Source of the DNA: Achromobacter sp. B7
Lineage (GTDB): Bacteria > Pseudomonadota > Gammaproteobacteria > Burkholderiales > Burkholderiaceae_B
Assembly (NCBI RefSeq): GCF_003600685.1
Contig: NZ_CP032084.1
Span: 2,418,001-2,482,000, forward strand
Direction: 5' to 3'
Length of the DNA stretch: 64,000 nucleotides
Positions within the stretch are counted from its first letter, which is position 1. Every line of letters begins with the position of its first letter. The position numbers and the translations under genes were made by a program. Positions 53,206 to 61,945 of the stretch are shown one piece after another. The notes beneath the pieces were generated by a model. That model did not search any database. It was not told where the DNA came from and saw nothing but the letters and a program-made list of their open reading frames with translations.

Positions 53206-53628
53206 CTATTCGTCCGACCGCCATGATTTCCGGCGTGACTTGCGCGGTTTGGGCACCACCCCCAAACGCGGGTCGCGCGCCAGTGACAGCGCCGCCAGAT
53301 GTGAGGCCAGCGCCTCAAACGCATCATTCGACTGCGGTAGATACAGCCACTTGCCCAGCACGGGGTGCGGCAACAGGCTCGGCATCTCTTCGCACAGCGC
53401 CGCATGACGCTCGCGCGAAGTGCATACCATGACGCCATTCCAAGGCTCATCACGGTCGGCCACCACCAAATACAGCGCGCCATCCAGATACGCGGCATCG
53501 CAGCCAAACATCTTCCGTCGTTGATAATTGGCGTCGCGCCCCAGCGGCTCTAGCACCCACAGCAGCGAATTCTGGCGCGCAGCAAGCTGCTTTTTGGGCG
53601 GGGCAAAGAGGTCTGACGATGTAGGCAT
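53206..53628 (-). CDS. TfoX/Sxy N-domain-like protein
   Basis: A 140-residue protein; YQRRKMFGCDAAYLDGALYL then VVADRDEPWNGVMVCTSRER resembles the TfoX/Sxy N-terminal domain (RkMFGg...). The C-terminus is basic (KPRKSRRKSWRSDE). TfoX-like proteins act in competence regulation in some bacteria, but many family members have no known role. ATG 53628 is used; a start 12 codons upstream (53664) is possible. Downstream lies element A. Similarity is moderate. Confidence 0.5.
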   Translation of the reverse strand: MPTSSDLFAPPKKQLAARQNSLLWVLEPLGRDANYQRRKMFGCDAAYLDGALYLVVADRDEPWNGVMVCTSRERHAALCEEMPSLLPHPVLGKWLYLPQSNDAFEALASHLAALSLARDPRLGVVPKPRKSRRKSWRSDE

Positions 53629-53765
53629 GGTGGCAAGTTTATGCCGATCACGCGCGCCGTTCATCCTGGATTTTCATTTAGACTTTTGCGGCTGGCTGTG
53701 GCCCGCGAGACCTGGCATACGCTGCAACGTCATCCTTAGTCCCTAGCTAATAAGCGCACCGATCA

Positions 53766-54566
53766 ATGTCTGAACACCACCAATTCATTTGCCCGCGCGA
53801 CTTTCATTTGCCACCGCCGGATTGGCGCGCGCTGCAAGCGCAACTGCTGAAAGGCGGTTATGTGCTGGAACCGCGAGGCAAGCAAATGCCGTATCGCGCC
53901 ATTTCCAACCTGGTATTCGGGCTGGCCGGCTTGAACGAAGGCTCTTATCAAAATCCGGAAGGCGTTTGGTCAACCGGCGCACTGGTGGCGCGCTACATAC
54001 AGGCCGGCTATCTGCCCGCCGACCTGCCAATTCGGTACGACGACACCTTGGAAGAAACACTGGCCCTGTTGGCGCAACACGGCATTACCCCCGATCCGCT
54101 TTTCGAAGACTACGAAAGCAGCGACTGGCACAGCCCGCAATACTGCCTGGGCCCGGCCGCGCGTCCGTACCTAGGCGCCGACACCCGCGCCGCCCATGAC
54201 CAGGACCCACGAAATTTCCCGCTGATGCTGCTGGCGTTTGATGGCCCGAATCCGAGCGTTGCCGTCGGTGAAAACCTGTCGGAGCCCTGCCTGCCCGGAT
54301 CGAATCAACCGCTGGGAGCCATGCCGCCGTTTGATTCGCACGTGGATTTTATCGGCGCAGCGTACAAGGACCCGGCCGCGAAATGGCATTGCGAACAAAA
54401 CGGCATCGATTATCGAATTCTGGAGCTCGACTGGCGCTACAGCTTGGCAATGGGTTTTCGGATGGTACGCATGGAAGGGCTGGCCGAAGAAGACGCGCAT
54501 GGCATCGCAGAGTTGATCGGTGATCTTACGGGCCAGGCAATGGTGTGGAGCCACCGGCATTTGTGA
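53766..54566 (+). CDS. hypothetical protein
   Basis: A 266-residue soluble-looking protein that I do not recognise. There is no signal peptide or membrane segment. It is rich in aromatic residues and proline: ICPRDFHLPPPDWRALQAQL, LSEPCLPGSNQPLGAMPPFD, then HVDFIGAAYKDPAAKWHCEQ. Codon use and length support a real gene. It stands alone on the plus strand inside the T6SS accessory region, between the TfoX-like and lipoprotein genes. It may belong to the island (for example an orphan immunity or cargo gene), but nothing in the sequence shows this. Confidence 0.65.
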   Translation: MSEHHQFICPRDFHLPPPDWRALQAQLLKGGYVLEPRGKQMPYRAISNLVFGLAGLNEGSYQNPEGVWSTGALVARYIQAGYLPADLPIRYDDTLEETLALLAQHGITPDPLFEDYESSDWHSPQYCLGPAARPYLGADTRAAHDQDPRNFPLMLLAFDGPNPSVAVGENLSEPCLPGSNQPLGAMPPFDSHVDFIGAAYKDPAAKWHCEQNGIDYRILELDWRYSLAMGFRMVRMEGLAEEDAHGIAELIGDLTGQAMVWSHRHL

Positions 54567-54670
54567 GGGCGGGCAGGGTGGCATCACCCATCTTGTGATA
54601 AAGGTGTCAGGCAGCATTTCCAGAAGTGTTATTTGCCGTCTGAATCCATTGAAAAGTTCAAGGTAGCTTA

Positions 54671-55054
54671 ATGATAAAAAGTTCTGCACTCTTCGCTTTA
54701 TCGACCGCGCTCTTGGCGGGATGCGGTCCAAACAAAATCATTGTGGATCTGCCTTCGCCGCAGGGCCAATACCACGTAGAAGTTCGCAAATGCGCTGAGC
54801 CCGGCGCCATGTCATCGACTTCGCAAACCCAGGTCTCGGTCCTGAAGTCCGGCGTATCAGAAAACTGCCAGTCTGCGGTGAATGCGTTGGCGCAGTTCCA
54901 GTCGTATGCGCCCGACGATCAACTGCAACTGGAATGGTTGTCGGAGGCGGAGCTTCGGGCATGGCATCCCGGATTTGATCCAAAGTCCGGGCCGCGTTCC
55001 GCTTCGTATAAGGCGGACAACCCGGTCAAAGTGATATTTGCGCCGGCCAAGTGA
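54671..55054 (+). CDS. hypothetical lipoprotein
   Basis: A 127-residue protein with a clear lipobox (MIKSSALFALSTALLAGCGP, cysteine at residue 18). The mature part (IIVDLPSPQGQYHVEVRKCA, then VSENCQSAVNALAQFQSYAP) contains two further cysteines that might form a disulfide. No family recognised. Its base composition is visibly less GC-rich than the flanking housekeeping genes, in keeping with the accessory character of the region. Confidence 0.7.
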   Translation: MIKSSALFALSTALLAGCGPNKIIVDLPSPQGQYHVEVRKCAEPGAMSSTSQTQVSVLKSGVSENCQSAVNALAQFQSYAPDDQLQLEWLSEAELRAWHPGFDPKSGPRSASYKADNPVKVIFAPAK

Positions 55055-55114
55055 TTTACACCGCAATGTCGTCGCGCGGCGTCCATGGGGTGCCGCCGTT
55101 CGCGGGCCTGCGCG

Positions 55115-55687
55115 CTACGTCAGCAACGCCAACACGTCAACCAGCGACAGCACGGTGGTGCGCGACGCGAACGCGGTGGAAAACAGGTGCTCGTGCACAA
55201 TCGAATCCGGGTCGTAGCAGCAGTCTTTGACGGTAAACAATCGGTAGTCTGCGTCGCTGGCATGCGCAATCGACGACAGCATCACGCCAGTGGACGCAAT
55301 GCCCACCATCAGCAGCGTATCGATGCCTTGTGCCGATAGCCGCAATTCAAGGTCCGTACCAAAAAACACGCTGGCGCGATGCGCGATGATGATCGGCTCG
55401 TCGGGCTGCCGGCCCAATTCAGGGGAAATCTGGTCGCCGGTGAAAAGGCCAAGTTGCTTGATGCCTCGCCCGTTCTTGTTTAGCGGACTGACTTCGGGAT
55501 AGCCCGGACTGAACCGAATCTGGCCGAAATAGATTTTGATCCCTTGCCGCCGTGCCGCGTCGCAAAGCGCGCGCGTATTCGCTAGCAAGGTGGGCGCGAC
55601 AGAAGGGAACAGGTTGATGATGTCGGTCTGATAATGCATGACCAACAACGCGCTGCGGGCGGGCACGAGGGTGTCTAGGATGCTCAT
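55115..55687 (-). CDS. isochorismatase-fold protein without the catalytic cysteine
   Basis: A 190-residue member of the cysteine hydrolase (isochorismatase-like) fold: ALLVMHYQTDIINLFPSVAP, RASVFFGTDLELRLSAQGID, then TLLMVGIASTGVMLSSIAHA and DADYRLFTVKDCCYD. The catalytic lysine before the SxFFGT turn reads alanine (IAHRAS), and the usual Cys of the GxxTxxCV motif is absent (GIASTGVMLSS). It belongs to the Cys-less GIATSGVVLS-type subgroup, whose chemistry is unknown to me. It lies downstream of the immunity-gene array on the same strand, with a 276-bp gap. ATG 55687 preferred. Confidence 0.72.
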   Translation of the reverse strand: MSILDTLVPARSALLVMHYQTDIINLFPSVAPTLLANTRALCDAARRQGIKIYFGQIRFSPGYPEVSPLNKNGRGIKQLGLFTGDQISPELGRQPDEPIIIAHRASVFFGTDLELRLSAQGIDTLLMVGIASTGVMLSSIAHASDADYRLFTVKDCCYDPDSIVHEHLFSTAFASRTTVLSLVDVLALLT

Positions 55688-55963
55688 GGGCGGGGGCTCC
55701 ACAAGGCGGGCAGTTTCACCGCGGCATACCGCTTCGGTAGTGGCGTCATCGATATCAGGTTCCGGACGGGACTGTATTTTTTAGCACGAGGCGACGGAAA
55801 CAAGGCAGCTAGACAGTTTACAAATGTCCAGCTAAAAAAGTGTCGGACCGCGTTATTCAGACAGCTTTAGCGGTTGTGCAAGTGAGTTGACTTGGACGCC
55901 AAGCTAGGTGCGAATTTCGGCGCGGTCACTGGCGCGGAACCCGGTATCAAGGTTTCCATCTTT

Positions 55964-56797
55964 CTATCTAGGCGCACTACGCGACTCCGCGTCGATTTGC
56001 GCCGGCCACCGGACTTTAGGCGCAAGACGCAGCGCAAGGTTGTAGGGCGGCACTTGGTCTGGATCGTTGAACGTCTCGACGGGAGGCAATGCGTCGGGTC
56101 CGTGCTGCATGTAGGCACGGACGTAATCCCAGGAGCTACCCTCATCCTGGCCCACGCTTAGGGGGAAGCGATCAATGACCTGGTTCGTGCCGGGTTTGAC
56201 GATGGCGATGGATACGCCCCACGTGAAGATCAGACCGCCTTGCGCGGTGGCGCCGCGTTGGCGCCAGACTTCGGCGCGCAGATGCTGCCAGGGGTAGACC
56301 TTTGTGGTGACGTGCCATCGCGACCAAGGTTTCCACCAAATATGGTGGAAGCTATTTACGTAGACATTTCGACGAAGGCGATTAAACCGAATCGGCTCGT
56401 CGCTCGGTGTGGATATGTCTATGCGAACAGTCAATGCCGTTATCCAAAGCGCCATTAGAAAACAGGGGATATCCATAAGAAAATATGACAGATCCGGTTT
56501 TCTTATCAGCAGAAAGGGTATCGCGAAGAACATCCAGATGAATGGGAAGATGGCCAGGAAAAGCAAAAGTCCACGCATGGTATTGCGCCGGCTCAATTCG
56601 AGGTAGATTCCGTTCATTGAGTTAACGACCGGTATCGGAGTGTTCCGCTTGGGCGACGCTGCTGAATCATCCGGCAATTGCAGATCCCGCACCCGCCCGC
56701 GATATGGCTTGTCCAGAGCAGGAGTGCTGTGATTAGGGCTTCTTTGCTGCGATGTCAATTCTGGCCTCTCTCGGAAAAAGGGTTCGCGATTGTGCAA
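55964..56797 (-). CDS. DUF6708-like membrane immunity protein, copy 1
   Basis: A 277-residue protein starting at a TTG (56797) preceded by AGAGGA at normal spacing. Residues 75-98 (MRGLLLFLAIFPFIWMFFAI) and 104-125 are membrane helices; the rest is cytosolic, with RFNRLRRNVYVNSFHHIWWK, then GGLIFTWGVSIAIVKPGTNQ and YNLALRLAPKVRWPAQ. It is nearly identical to copy 3 over the first ~200 residues. It is one of three tandem paralogues after the effector gene, the classical position of T6SS immunity genes. The DUF6708 name is from memory of such families; the immunity role is inferred. Confidence 0.72.
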   Translation of the reverse strand: MHNREPFFRERPELTSQQRSPNHSTPALDKPYRGRVRDLQLPDDSAASPKRNTPIPVVNSMNGIYLELSRRNTMRGLLLFLAIFPFIWMFFAIPFLLIRKPDLSYFLMDIPCFLMALWITALTVRIDISTPSDEPIRFNRLRRNVYVNSFHHIWWKPWSRWHVTTKVYPWQHLRAEVWRQRGATAQGGLIFTWGVSIAIVKPGTNQVIDRFPLSVGQDEGSSWDYVRAYMQHGPDALPPVETFNDPDQVPPYNLALRLAPKVRWPAQIDAESRSAPR

Positions 56798-56921
56798 GCC
56801 AGTTGATCCTCTCTGCGATTACGAACAAACGTCGCGTTAATTCTGTGACTGGACCGCTACGATCAAGGCGAATTTGGGCGCCGCGACGGGCGCGGGCATT
56901 GATATCGGGATTTTCATCGTT

Positions 56922-57701
56922 CTAGCTAGATCCACTACGCGACTCCGCATCCATTTGAGCCGGCCACCTGACTTTAGGCGCAAGACGCAGCGCAAGGTTG
57001 TAGGGCGGCACTTCGTCCGGATCGTTGAACGTCTCCACGGGAGGCAATGCGTCGGGCCCGTGCTGCATGTAGGCACGAACGTAATCCCACGAGCTGCCCT
57101 CATCCTGGCCCACGCTTAGGGGGAAGCGATCAATGACCTGGTTCGTGCCGGGTTTGACGACGGCGATGGATACGCCCCACGTGAAGATCAAACCGCCTTG
57201 CGCGGTGGCGCCGCGTTGGCGCCAGGCTTCGGCGCGAAGATCGTCCCAGTTGTAGGCGCGGGTTGTGACGTACCAGCGGGCGAAGGGGTTCCACAATATG
57301 TAGTGGAAGCTGTAGACGTAGACCTTGCGGCGCAAGCGATTGAAGCGGATGGGTTCGTCACGGGGAATAGCAGTGTCAATGCGAACGCAGAAGAATATAA
57401 GGATCACATCCACGAGAAACGTCCCTATCGGCGTGACGGGACTGCCACTCCCAACGGTCCACCAAGCATGTAGGCGGGGTACAGAATCCGCCAGTAAAAA
57501 AAAGCCAAAACCCGATATGAAAAGCATCAGGCCGCGCATCTTCGTAGAGCGACGAGATATCTCCAGGAAAGCTCCATCCAACGCGTTAATGACTGGCTGA
57601 GAATGAGATCGAACTTCAGAGGTAAATTCTTCAGCGGGCTGCGGCAAGTCGCGCTGCCATCCTGCGCACGTTTGATTCAAAGCTGGGAATTTTCTAGTCA
57701 C
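56922..57701 (-). CDS. DUF6708-like membrane immunity protein, copy 2 (divergent N-terminus)
   Basis: A 259-residue paralogue starting at GTG 57701 without a strong ribosome-binding site, so the start is uncertain. The N-terminal ~50 residues (MTRKFPALNQTCAGWQRDLP) are unrelated to copies 1 and 3. Helices at ~55-72 and ~91-107 differ in sequence but keep the layout, while the C-terminal ~90 residues (GGLIFTWGVSIAVVKPGTNQ onward) are almost identical to both. This split between a variable membrane half and a constant C-terminal half suggests either different effector specificity or recombination. Confidence 0.7.
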   Translation of the reverse strand: MTRKFPALNQTCAGWQRDLPQPAEEFTSEVRSHSQPVINALDGAFLEISRRSTKMRGLMLFISGFGFFLLADSVPRLHAWWTVGSGSPVTPIGTFLVDVILIFFCVRIDTAIPRDEPIRFNRLRRKVYVYSFHYILWNPFARWYVTTRAYNWDDLRAEAWRQRGATAQGGLIFTWGVSIAVVKPGTNQVIDRFPLSVGQDEGSSWDYVRAYMQHGPDALPPVETFNDPDEVPPYNLALRLAPKVRWPAQMDAESRSGSS

Positions 57702-57787
57702 TTGGGTGCGGCCTGGGTCGAGTGTATCTTTGGGAACAAATTGTCGGATCTGCGCGTTGACGGCTCGATAAAGGCCCTTTTTGCTTT

Positions 57788-58621
57788 CTACCCTGGTCCA
57801 CTACGCGACTCCGCATCCATTTGAGCCGGCCACCTGACTTTAGGCGCAAGACGCAGCGCAAGGTTGTAGGGCGGCACTTCGTCCGGATCGTTGAACGTGT
57901 CGACGGGAGGCAATGCGTCGGGTCCGTGCTGCATGTAGGCACGGACGTAATCCCACGAGCTGCCCTCGTCTTGCCCGACGCTTAACGGAAAGCGATCAAT
58001 GACTTGGTTCGTGCCGGGTTTGACGACGGCGATGGATACACCCCACGTGAAGATCAAGCCGCCTTGCCCGGTGGCGCCGCGTTGGCTCCAGACTTCGGCG
58101 CGCAGATGCTGCCAGGGGTAGACCTTTGTGGTGACGTGCCATCGCGACCAAGGTTTCCACCAAATATGGTGGAAGCTATTTACGTAAACATTTCGACGAA
58201 GGCGATTAAACCGAATCGGCTCGTCGCTCGGCGTGGATATGTCTATGCGAACAGTCAATGCCGTTATCCAAAGCGCCATTAGAAAACAGGGGATATCCAT
58301 AAGAAAATATGACAGATCCGGTTTTCTTATCAGCAGAAGGGGTATCGCGAAGAACATCCAGATGAATGGGAAGATGGCCAGGAAAAGCAAAAGTCCACGC
58401 ATGGTATTGCGCCGGCTCAATTCGAGGTAGATTCCGTTCATTGAGTTAACGACCGGTATCGGAGTGTTCCGCTTGGGCGACGCTGCTGAATCATCCGGCA
58501 ATTGCAGATCCCGCACCCACCCGCGATATGGCTTGTCCAGAGCAGGAGTGCTGTGATTAGGGCTTCTTTGCTGCGATGTCAATTCTGGCCTCTCTCGGAA
58601 AAAGGGTTCGCGATTGTGCAA
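57788..58621 (-). CDS. DUF6708-like membrane immunity protein, copy 3 (effector-proximal)
   Basis: A 277-residue protein directly after the effector gene (24 bp), starting at TTG 58621 with GAAAGGA upstream. It matches copy 1 except for a few changes (for example W for R at residue 35, L for F near 95, S for R near 186, G for A near 190, and PVDTF for PVETF). Two membrane helices at 75-98 and 104-125 would suit neutralising a pore-forming toxin in the inner membrane. It is the most likely cognate immunity protein. The membrane-coding part looks AT-richer than the genome, a sign of acquisition. Confidence 0.75.
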   Translation of the reverse strand: MHNREPFFRERPELTSQQRSPNHSTPALDKPYRGWVRDLQLPDDSAASPKRNTPIPVVNSMNGIYLELSRRNTMRGLLLFLAIFPFIWMFFAIPLLLIRKPDLSYFLMDIPCFLMALWITALTVRIDISTPSDEPIRFNRLRRNVYVNSFHHIWWKPWSRWHVTTKVYPWQHLRAEVWSQRGATGQGGLIFTWGVSIAVVKPGTNQVIDRFPLSVGQDEGSSWDYVRAYMQHGPDALPPVDTFNDPDEVPPYNLALRLAPKVRWPAQMDAESRSGPG

Positions 58622-58645
58622 GCCACTCGATCCTTTCTGTGTGTA

Positions 58646-61600
58646 CTAACGAATGGCGACAGCGGTGAGTTCCGCATAGGCTTCCGGGTCAGCGATATCT
58701 GGCCAGTATTTGATTTTCAATGTCGCGTATTCGATCTCCGTCTCACCGATGTCCAACAATAGCGAATCTGCGATTCTTGGATCGGCACTTGTGGGTCGGC
58801 GTATTGAGCCGTCGTCGAGTTGATAGCCCGGACGCCTTGGGATAGCAGTTGTTGCCGCGATAGCCGCGGAATTCTGCTGTTCGGCGATTACGATTTGCTC
58901 AGGTGAATGGCGCTTCACCGCCAGGTACATGGCATAGCCCGACCGTCCGGGAATCCAGCTGGGGAGTTCGACGGAGTATGAGAGGACAGTCCCCCATTGC
59001 ATGCCAGCGCCTATCGCGGGGGCAATCGATAGTCGCGGCGCAAAAGAAAATTCGAAATCCGTCACCACGCCCAATAGGGCAGCATTCAGAGCTCCGATTG
59101 CGATTTCTTTGTCTGCAATGGCCGCACTGGTTTTCTCAATCTCTACACTTTCGCTTGAGTATGGGGGGATGCTGTACAGCGTTCTAGCCGTGTTCCACCA
59201 AATCGAAGGCGTTTCATCATGGTTCCCAAAATAGCAGCGGCGCACCCATTGTTCGATTGAATTCGACTGGTTTTTTTTAGCTTCCACCGATATGGCATAG
59301 GCCACCATACCGAGCGCAATTGCTAAACCTAGAGGTCCAAGAAGCGAAGTCGCACCAAGGGATGCGGCAGTTCCCCCAAGTAGGCCAGCCGCAATAGAGA
59401 TAGCTGCCGCACGAAAGAAGAGTTTGCTTGCCGATGCATCTCCCGACGCATGCGCGCGCCAAGACGCCAGTCCTAACTGCACCCCCTCAACCACACCCGA
59501 CAGAGCACTTGTCACGCCGCCAAAGCGAATCATCCCTTTGCCCAGCGTCAACGCATTCACCGCGCGTACTTCAGCGACAGCGGCTTTCTCCATCGCCCGG
59601 GCCACGCTTCTTATTCCCAACCCCGTCGCTTCAATGCTGACGCCCACCACCCCCACTGCGCTTGCCGCCACGCCCGCCATGGCTTCTGGGTATTTGTCTC
59701 CCATCACGCGCTCCAGGTCTTGCAGGCTTCTTGCCAGCCCATCTTGCTGAAAGAACAACGCGCCCATGGACAACGCCAAATCCAAGTTCGCCATCCCGCG
59801 TATTCCAACAAAGGCGGTATGCGCCCGTAGCTTTGCATCCGCAGCAGTGGTCCGTAGTTGCCCGGCTATTGCATGTGCCTTCGGTTCCAGGCCGCCAATG
59901 CCCACCACCACGCTGCGCCAACCGCCTTCCAGGGTCTCCGCCGTGGCGTTGGACATTGCAGTTAGCTTATTTTTCAGTCCTTCAGCGGTATCCGCCACCC
60001 AGAACGTGGCTTTGAATATGTGGTTCTGTGCCGGACCCGGCAGGGTCAGCATGCCGCTGAATATCAGCGCGCGAGCCTTCTTGCCGGTTTCCTTTGCGGC
60101 CTTGTCGTATTCCTGGCGCATCTGTTGGGTGAGTAATTCCTGATACTCGCCCAGCGTCAGTTCGATCTGAACGCGCAGCATTTGGACGCGCTCGCATAGC
60201 AGCAGGGCGGCTTGATGCACGGTGGCGGCCACGGGTAAAAGCTGTTCTTGCCCCCGTGCGTCCATCGTCAACATCGCGTTGATCATCGCGCCTTGCAGTT
60301 GGCCCACCGCGTCTTTCACGCTGCTGCGTAGGTACATCTCGCCTTCTTGCGAGGCCATCACGTCTTTGATTGCGGCATACAGCTTGCCGGAATCATTGGC
60401 CTTGAAGCCTTCCGTAAAAGTGGGACGCAGGCCTTCAAGCAGGCGTGCGTTCTTGGCTAGTAGCGCCTGGTACAGAATGCTGTCGGGGTTTTCCAGCAAG
60501 GCCTTCCACAGCTGCTGCGTGGGACCAAGATCGGCGCCATCAACGGGGGGCGCTTCGCTGGGGCCGCCGTCCAGGCAGGCCGCCACCATCTTGGTGTACG
60601 CCGCTGCCGAGTGCGGATCGGTAGCCGAGTAGTCGTATCGCGCGATGCGCAGCCAGGCCAGGGATTGCAGCCATGCGACATAGCGGGCCGCCATCGTATC
60701 TATCAGTCCTTGCCTGCGCTGCCATTCCTTATCGTGCATGTCCTGAAACTGCTTGCGACGCGGCTCGCTGTAGCGTTGTTCCAGGCGTTCGTGATACTCA
60801 GCCGTGATGCGCCTGGCTGCGATCTCCGTTTCGCGTGGGACATCCACCGGCGGCAAGTGGGAACGCGTGCCCAGCACCGGATGGTCATTATGTTGTCGGC
60901 GGTATTCGGTCTGTTTTTCGACTTCCTGTACCGCTTGGGTGTGTGCCCAGGTCTTCTCCAACTCTCTGATCTGCACCAGCGCCGCCGATGTAAACAGCAG
61001 ATACTGCCGTTCGGCATTGCCCGCCCATGCGAGCCGGTCGTTAATCAGCAAATGGCGTTGTTGATTGAATTCCAACACCGCGCCCACCGGATCGGGCAAC
61101 GCCAATACCGGCACACCTTGCGGCAGGCCTTGCGTCTTTGCGATGTCGTCGACGTAATCATTTATCGGCACAAACCTGGGGGTACGTGTACGCACCGCAT
61201 GCCGGCTGCCGAAATCCTCGCCGTCGTAACGGTATTCCCACACGCGATCGGTCAGAAACCCATCGGCGAATTTCAACCCGTGCAATACCGTTTGGGGCGT
61301 TTCTCGCAACGTCGTCAGATCCACTTTCAAGAACCGCGCGGATGGCGCCGTCTGCGCCTTGTAGGCATCCAACACCGGCTCAGGCCACCGATCTTGCGAG
61401 AACGCGATCCACGCTTCCTTGTAGGCCTTGGTGTCGACGTGTATGAACGAAGCGCGCACGTCGTGCCCTACACCCGTGCAAGCCTTGGACAAGGGGCGGG
61501 GAGTGCCCTCCGGTATTCGGTACGGGTCATATTGGCGCATGTGCCCGTCGGCGGTGACTTGGTACGCGTGCCAGATTTCCTGATCCAGCAGCACATACAC

Positions 61601-61855
61601 AAACCCTTCGCGCAGTAGGCGATAGTTGCCCGGCTGCATATCGATGCGTACGCGGTCTTGTTCGGGATCGAAGGGGGACGACGGCGACGAAGATGTCCGA
61701 GACGGCGAGGATCTTGGCGGCAATGGCGCATCGCGCAGCAACAAGATCGGCATTCCGCTGCGCTCGCAAGCGCGGCAAGTACCTGCTGGCACCGCCATCG
61801 TTTCCAACACCGCCAGCCGAGCCTGGTGGGCGAAAGAGCTTGCATGCGAACTCAT
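58646..61855 (-). CDS. VasX/BTH_I2691-like T6SS effector with C-terminal membrane segments
   Basis: A 1069-residue protein. The N-terminus has the VasX-type module: CRACERSGMPILLLRDA (residues 27-43), YRLLREGFVYVLLDQEIWHA and YQVTADGHMRQYDPYRIP. A long helical middle (about 290-680) includes coiled-coil-like Glu/Gln/Arg stretches. Hydrophobic helices cluster at roughly 690-860 (AMAGVAASAVGVVGVSIEAT; ISIAAGLLGGTAASLGATSL), like pore-forming colicin-type effectors, followed by a ~200-residue soluble end. ATG 61855 is chosen because GGAG lies 6 bp upstream, as in the remnant locus; the TTG at 61873 is rejected. Target: inner membrane of a rival cell (family knowledge). No VgrG or Hcp gene is in the window. 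Confidence 0.78.
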   Translation of the reverse strand: MSSHASSFAHQARLAVLETMAVPAGTCRACERSGMPILLLRDAPLPPRSSPSRTSSSPSSPFDPEQDRVRIDMQPGNYRLLREGFVYVLLDQEIWHAYQVTADGHMRQYDPYRIPEGTPRPLSKACTGVGHDVRASFIHVDTKAYKEAWIAFSQDRWPEPVLDAYKAQTAPSARFLKVDLTTLRETPQTVLHGLKFADGFLTDRVWEYRYDGEDFGSRHAVRTRTPRFVPINDYVDDIAKTQGLPQGVPVLALPDPVGAVLEFNQQRHLLINDRLAWAGNAERQYLLFTSAALVQIRELEKTWAHTQAVQEVEKQTEYRRQHNDHPVLGTRSHLPPVDVPRETEIAARRITAEYHERLEQRYSEPRRKQFQDMHDKEWQRRQGLIDTMAARYVAWLQSLAWLRIARYDYSATDPHSAAAYTKMVAACLDGGPSEAPPVDGADLGPTQQLWKALLENPDSILYQALLAKNARLLEGLRPTFTEGFKANDSGKLYAAIKDVMASQEGEMYLRSSVKDAVGQLQGAMINAMLTMDARGQEQLLPVAATVHQAALLLCERVQMLRVQIELTLGEYQELLTQQMRQEYDKAAKETGKKARALIFSGMLTLPGPAQNHIFKATFWVADTAEGLKNKLTAMSNATAETLEGGWRSVVVGIGGLEPKAHAIAGQLRTTAADAKLRAHTAFVGIRGMANLDLALSMGALFFQQDGLARSLQDLERVMGDKYPEAMAGVAASAVGVVGVSIEATGLGIRSVARAMEKAAVAEVRAVNALTLGKGMIRFGGVTSALSGVVEGVQLGLASWRAHASGDASASKLFFRAAAISIAAGLLGGTAASLGATSLLGPLGLAIALGMVAYAISVEAKKNQSNSIEQWVRRCYFGNHDETPSIWWNTARTLYSIPPYSSESVEIEKTSAAIADKEIAIGALNAALLGVVTDFEFSFAPRLSIAPAIGAGMQWGTVLSYSVELPSWIPGRSGYAMYLAVKRHSPEQIVIAEQQNSAAIAATTAIPRRPGYQLDDGSIRRPTSADPRIADSLLLDIGETEIEYATLKIKYWPDIADPEAYAELTAVAIR

Positions 61856-61869
61856 CATCAACTCCGAGA

Positions 61870-61945
61870 TCAATTCGGCGTGTAAAGCACGTCACGCCAT
61901 TCAGTAGCGCCCAGCGTCGTAAATGAATCGACCCGGCGCTTTCAA
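61870..61945 (-). pseudogene. 3' remnant of a DUF4123 adaptor gene
   Basis: Upstream of the effector the minus strand encodes DSFTTLGATEWRDVLYTPN followed by a stop. It matches the end of the DUF4123 protein of the other locus (DSFAALDTAEWRDVLYTLN) at 13 of 19 positions. The rest of the adaptor gene is missing: homology passes directly from this tail into the shared upstream element. This marks an internal deletion of nearly the whole adaptor gene. Confidence 0.7.
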
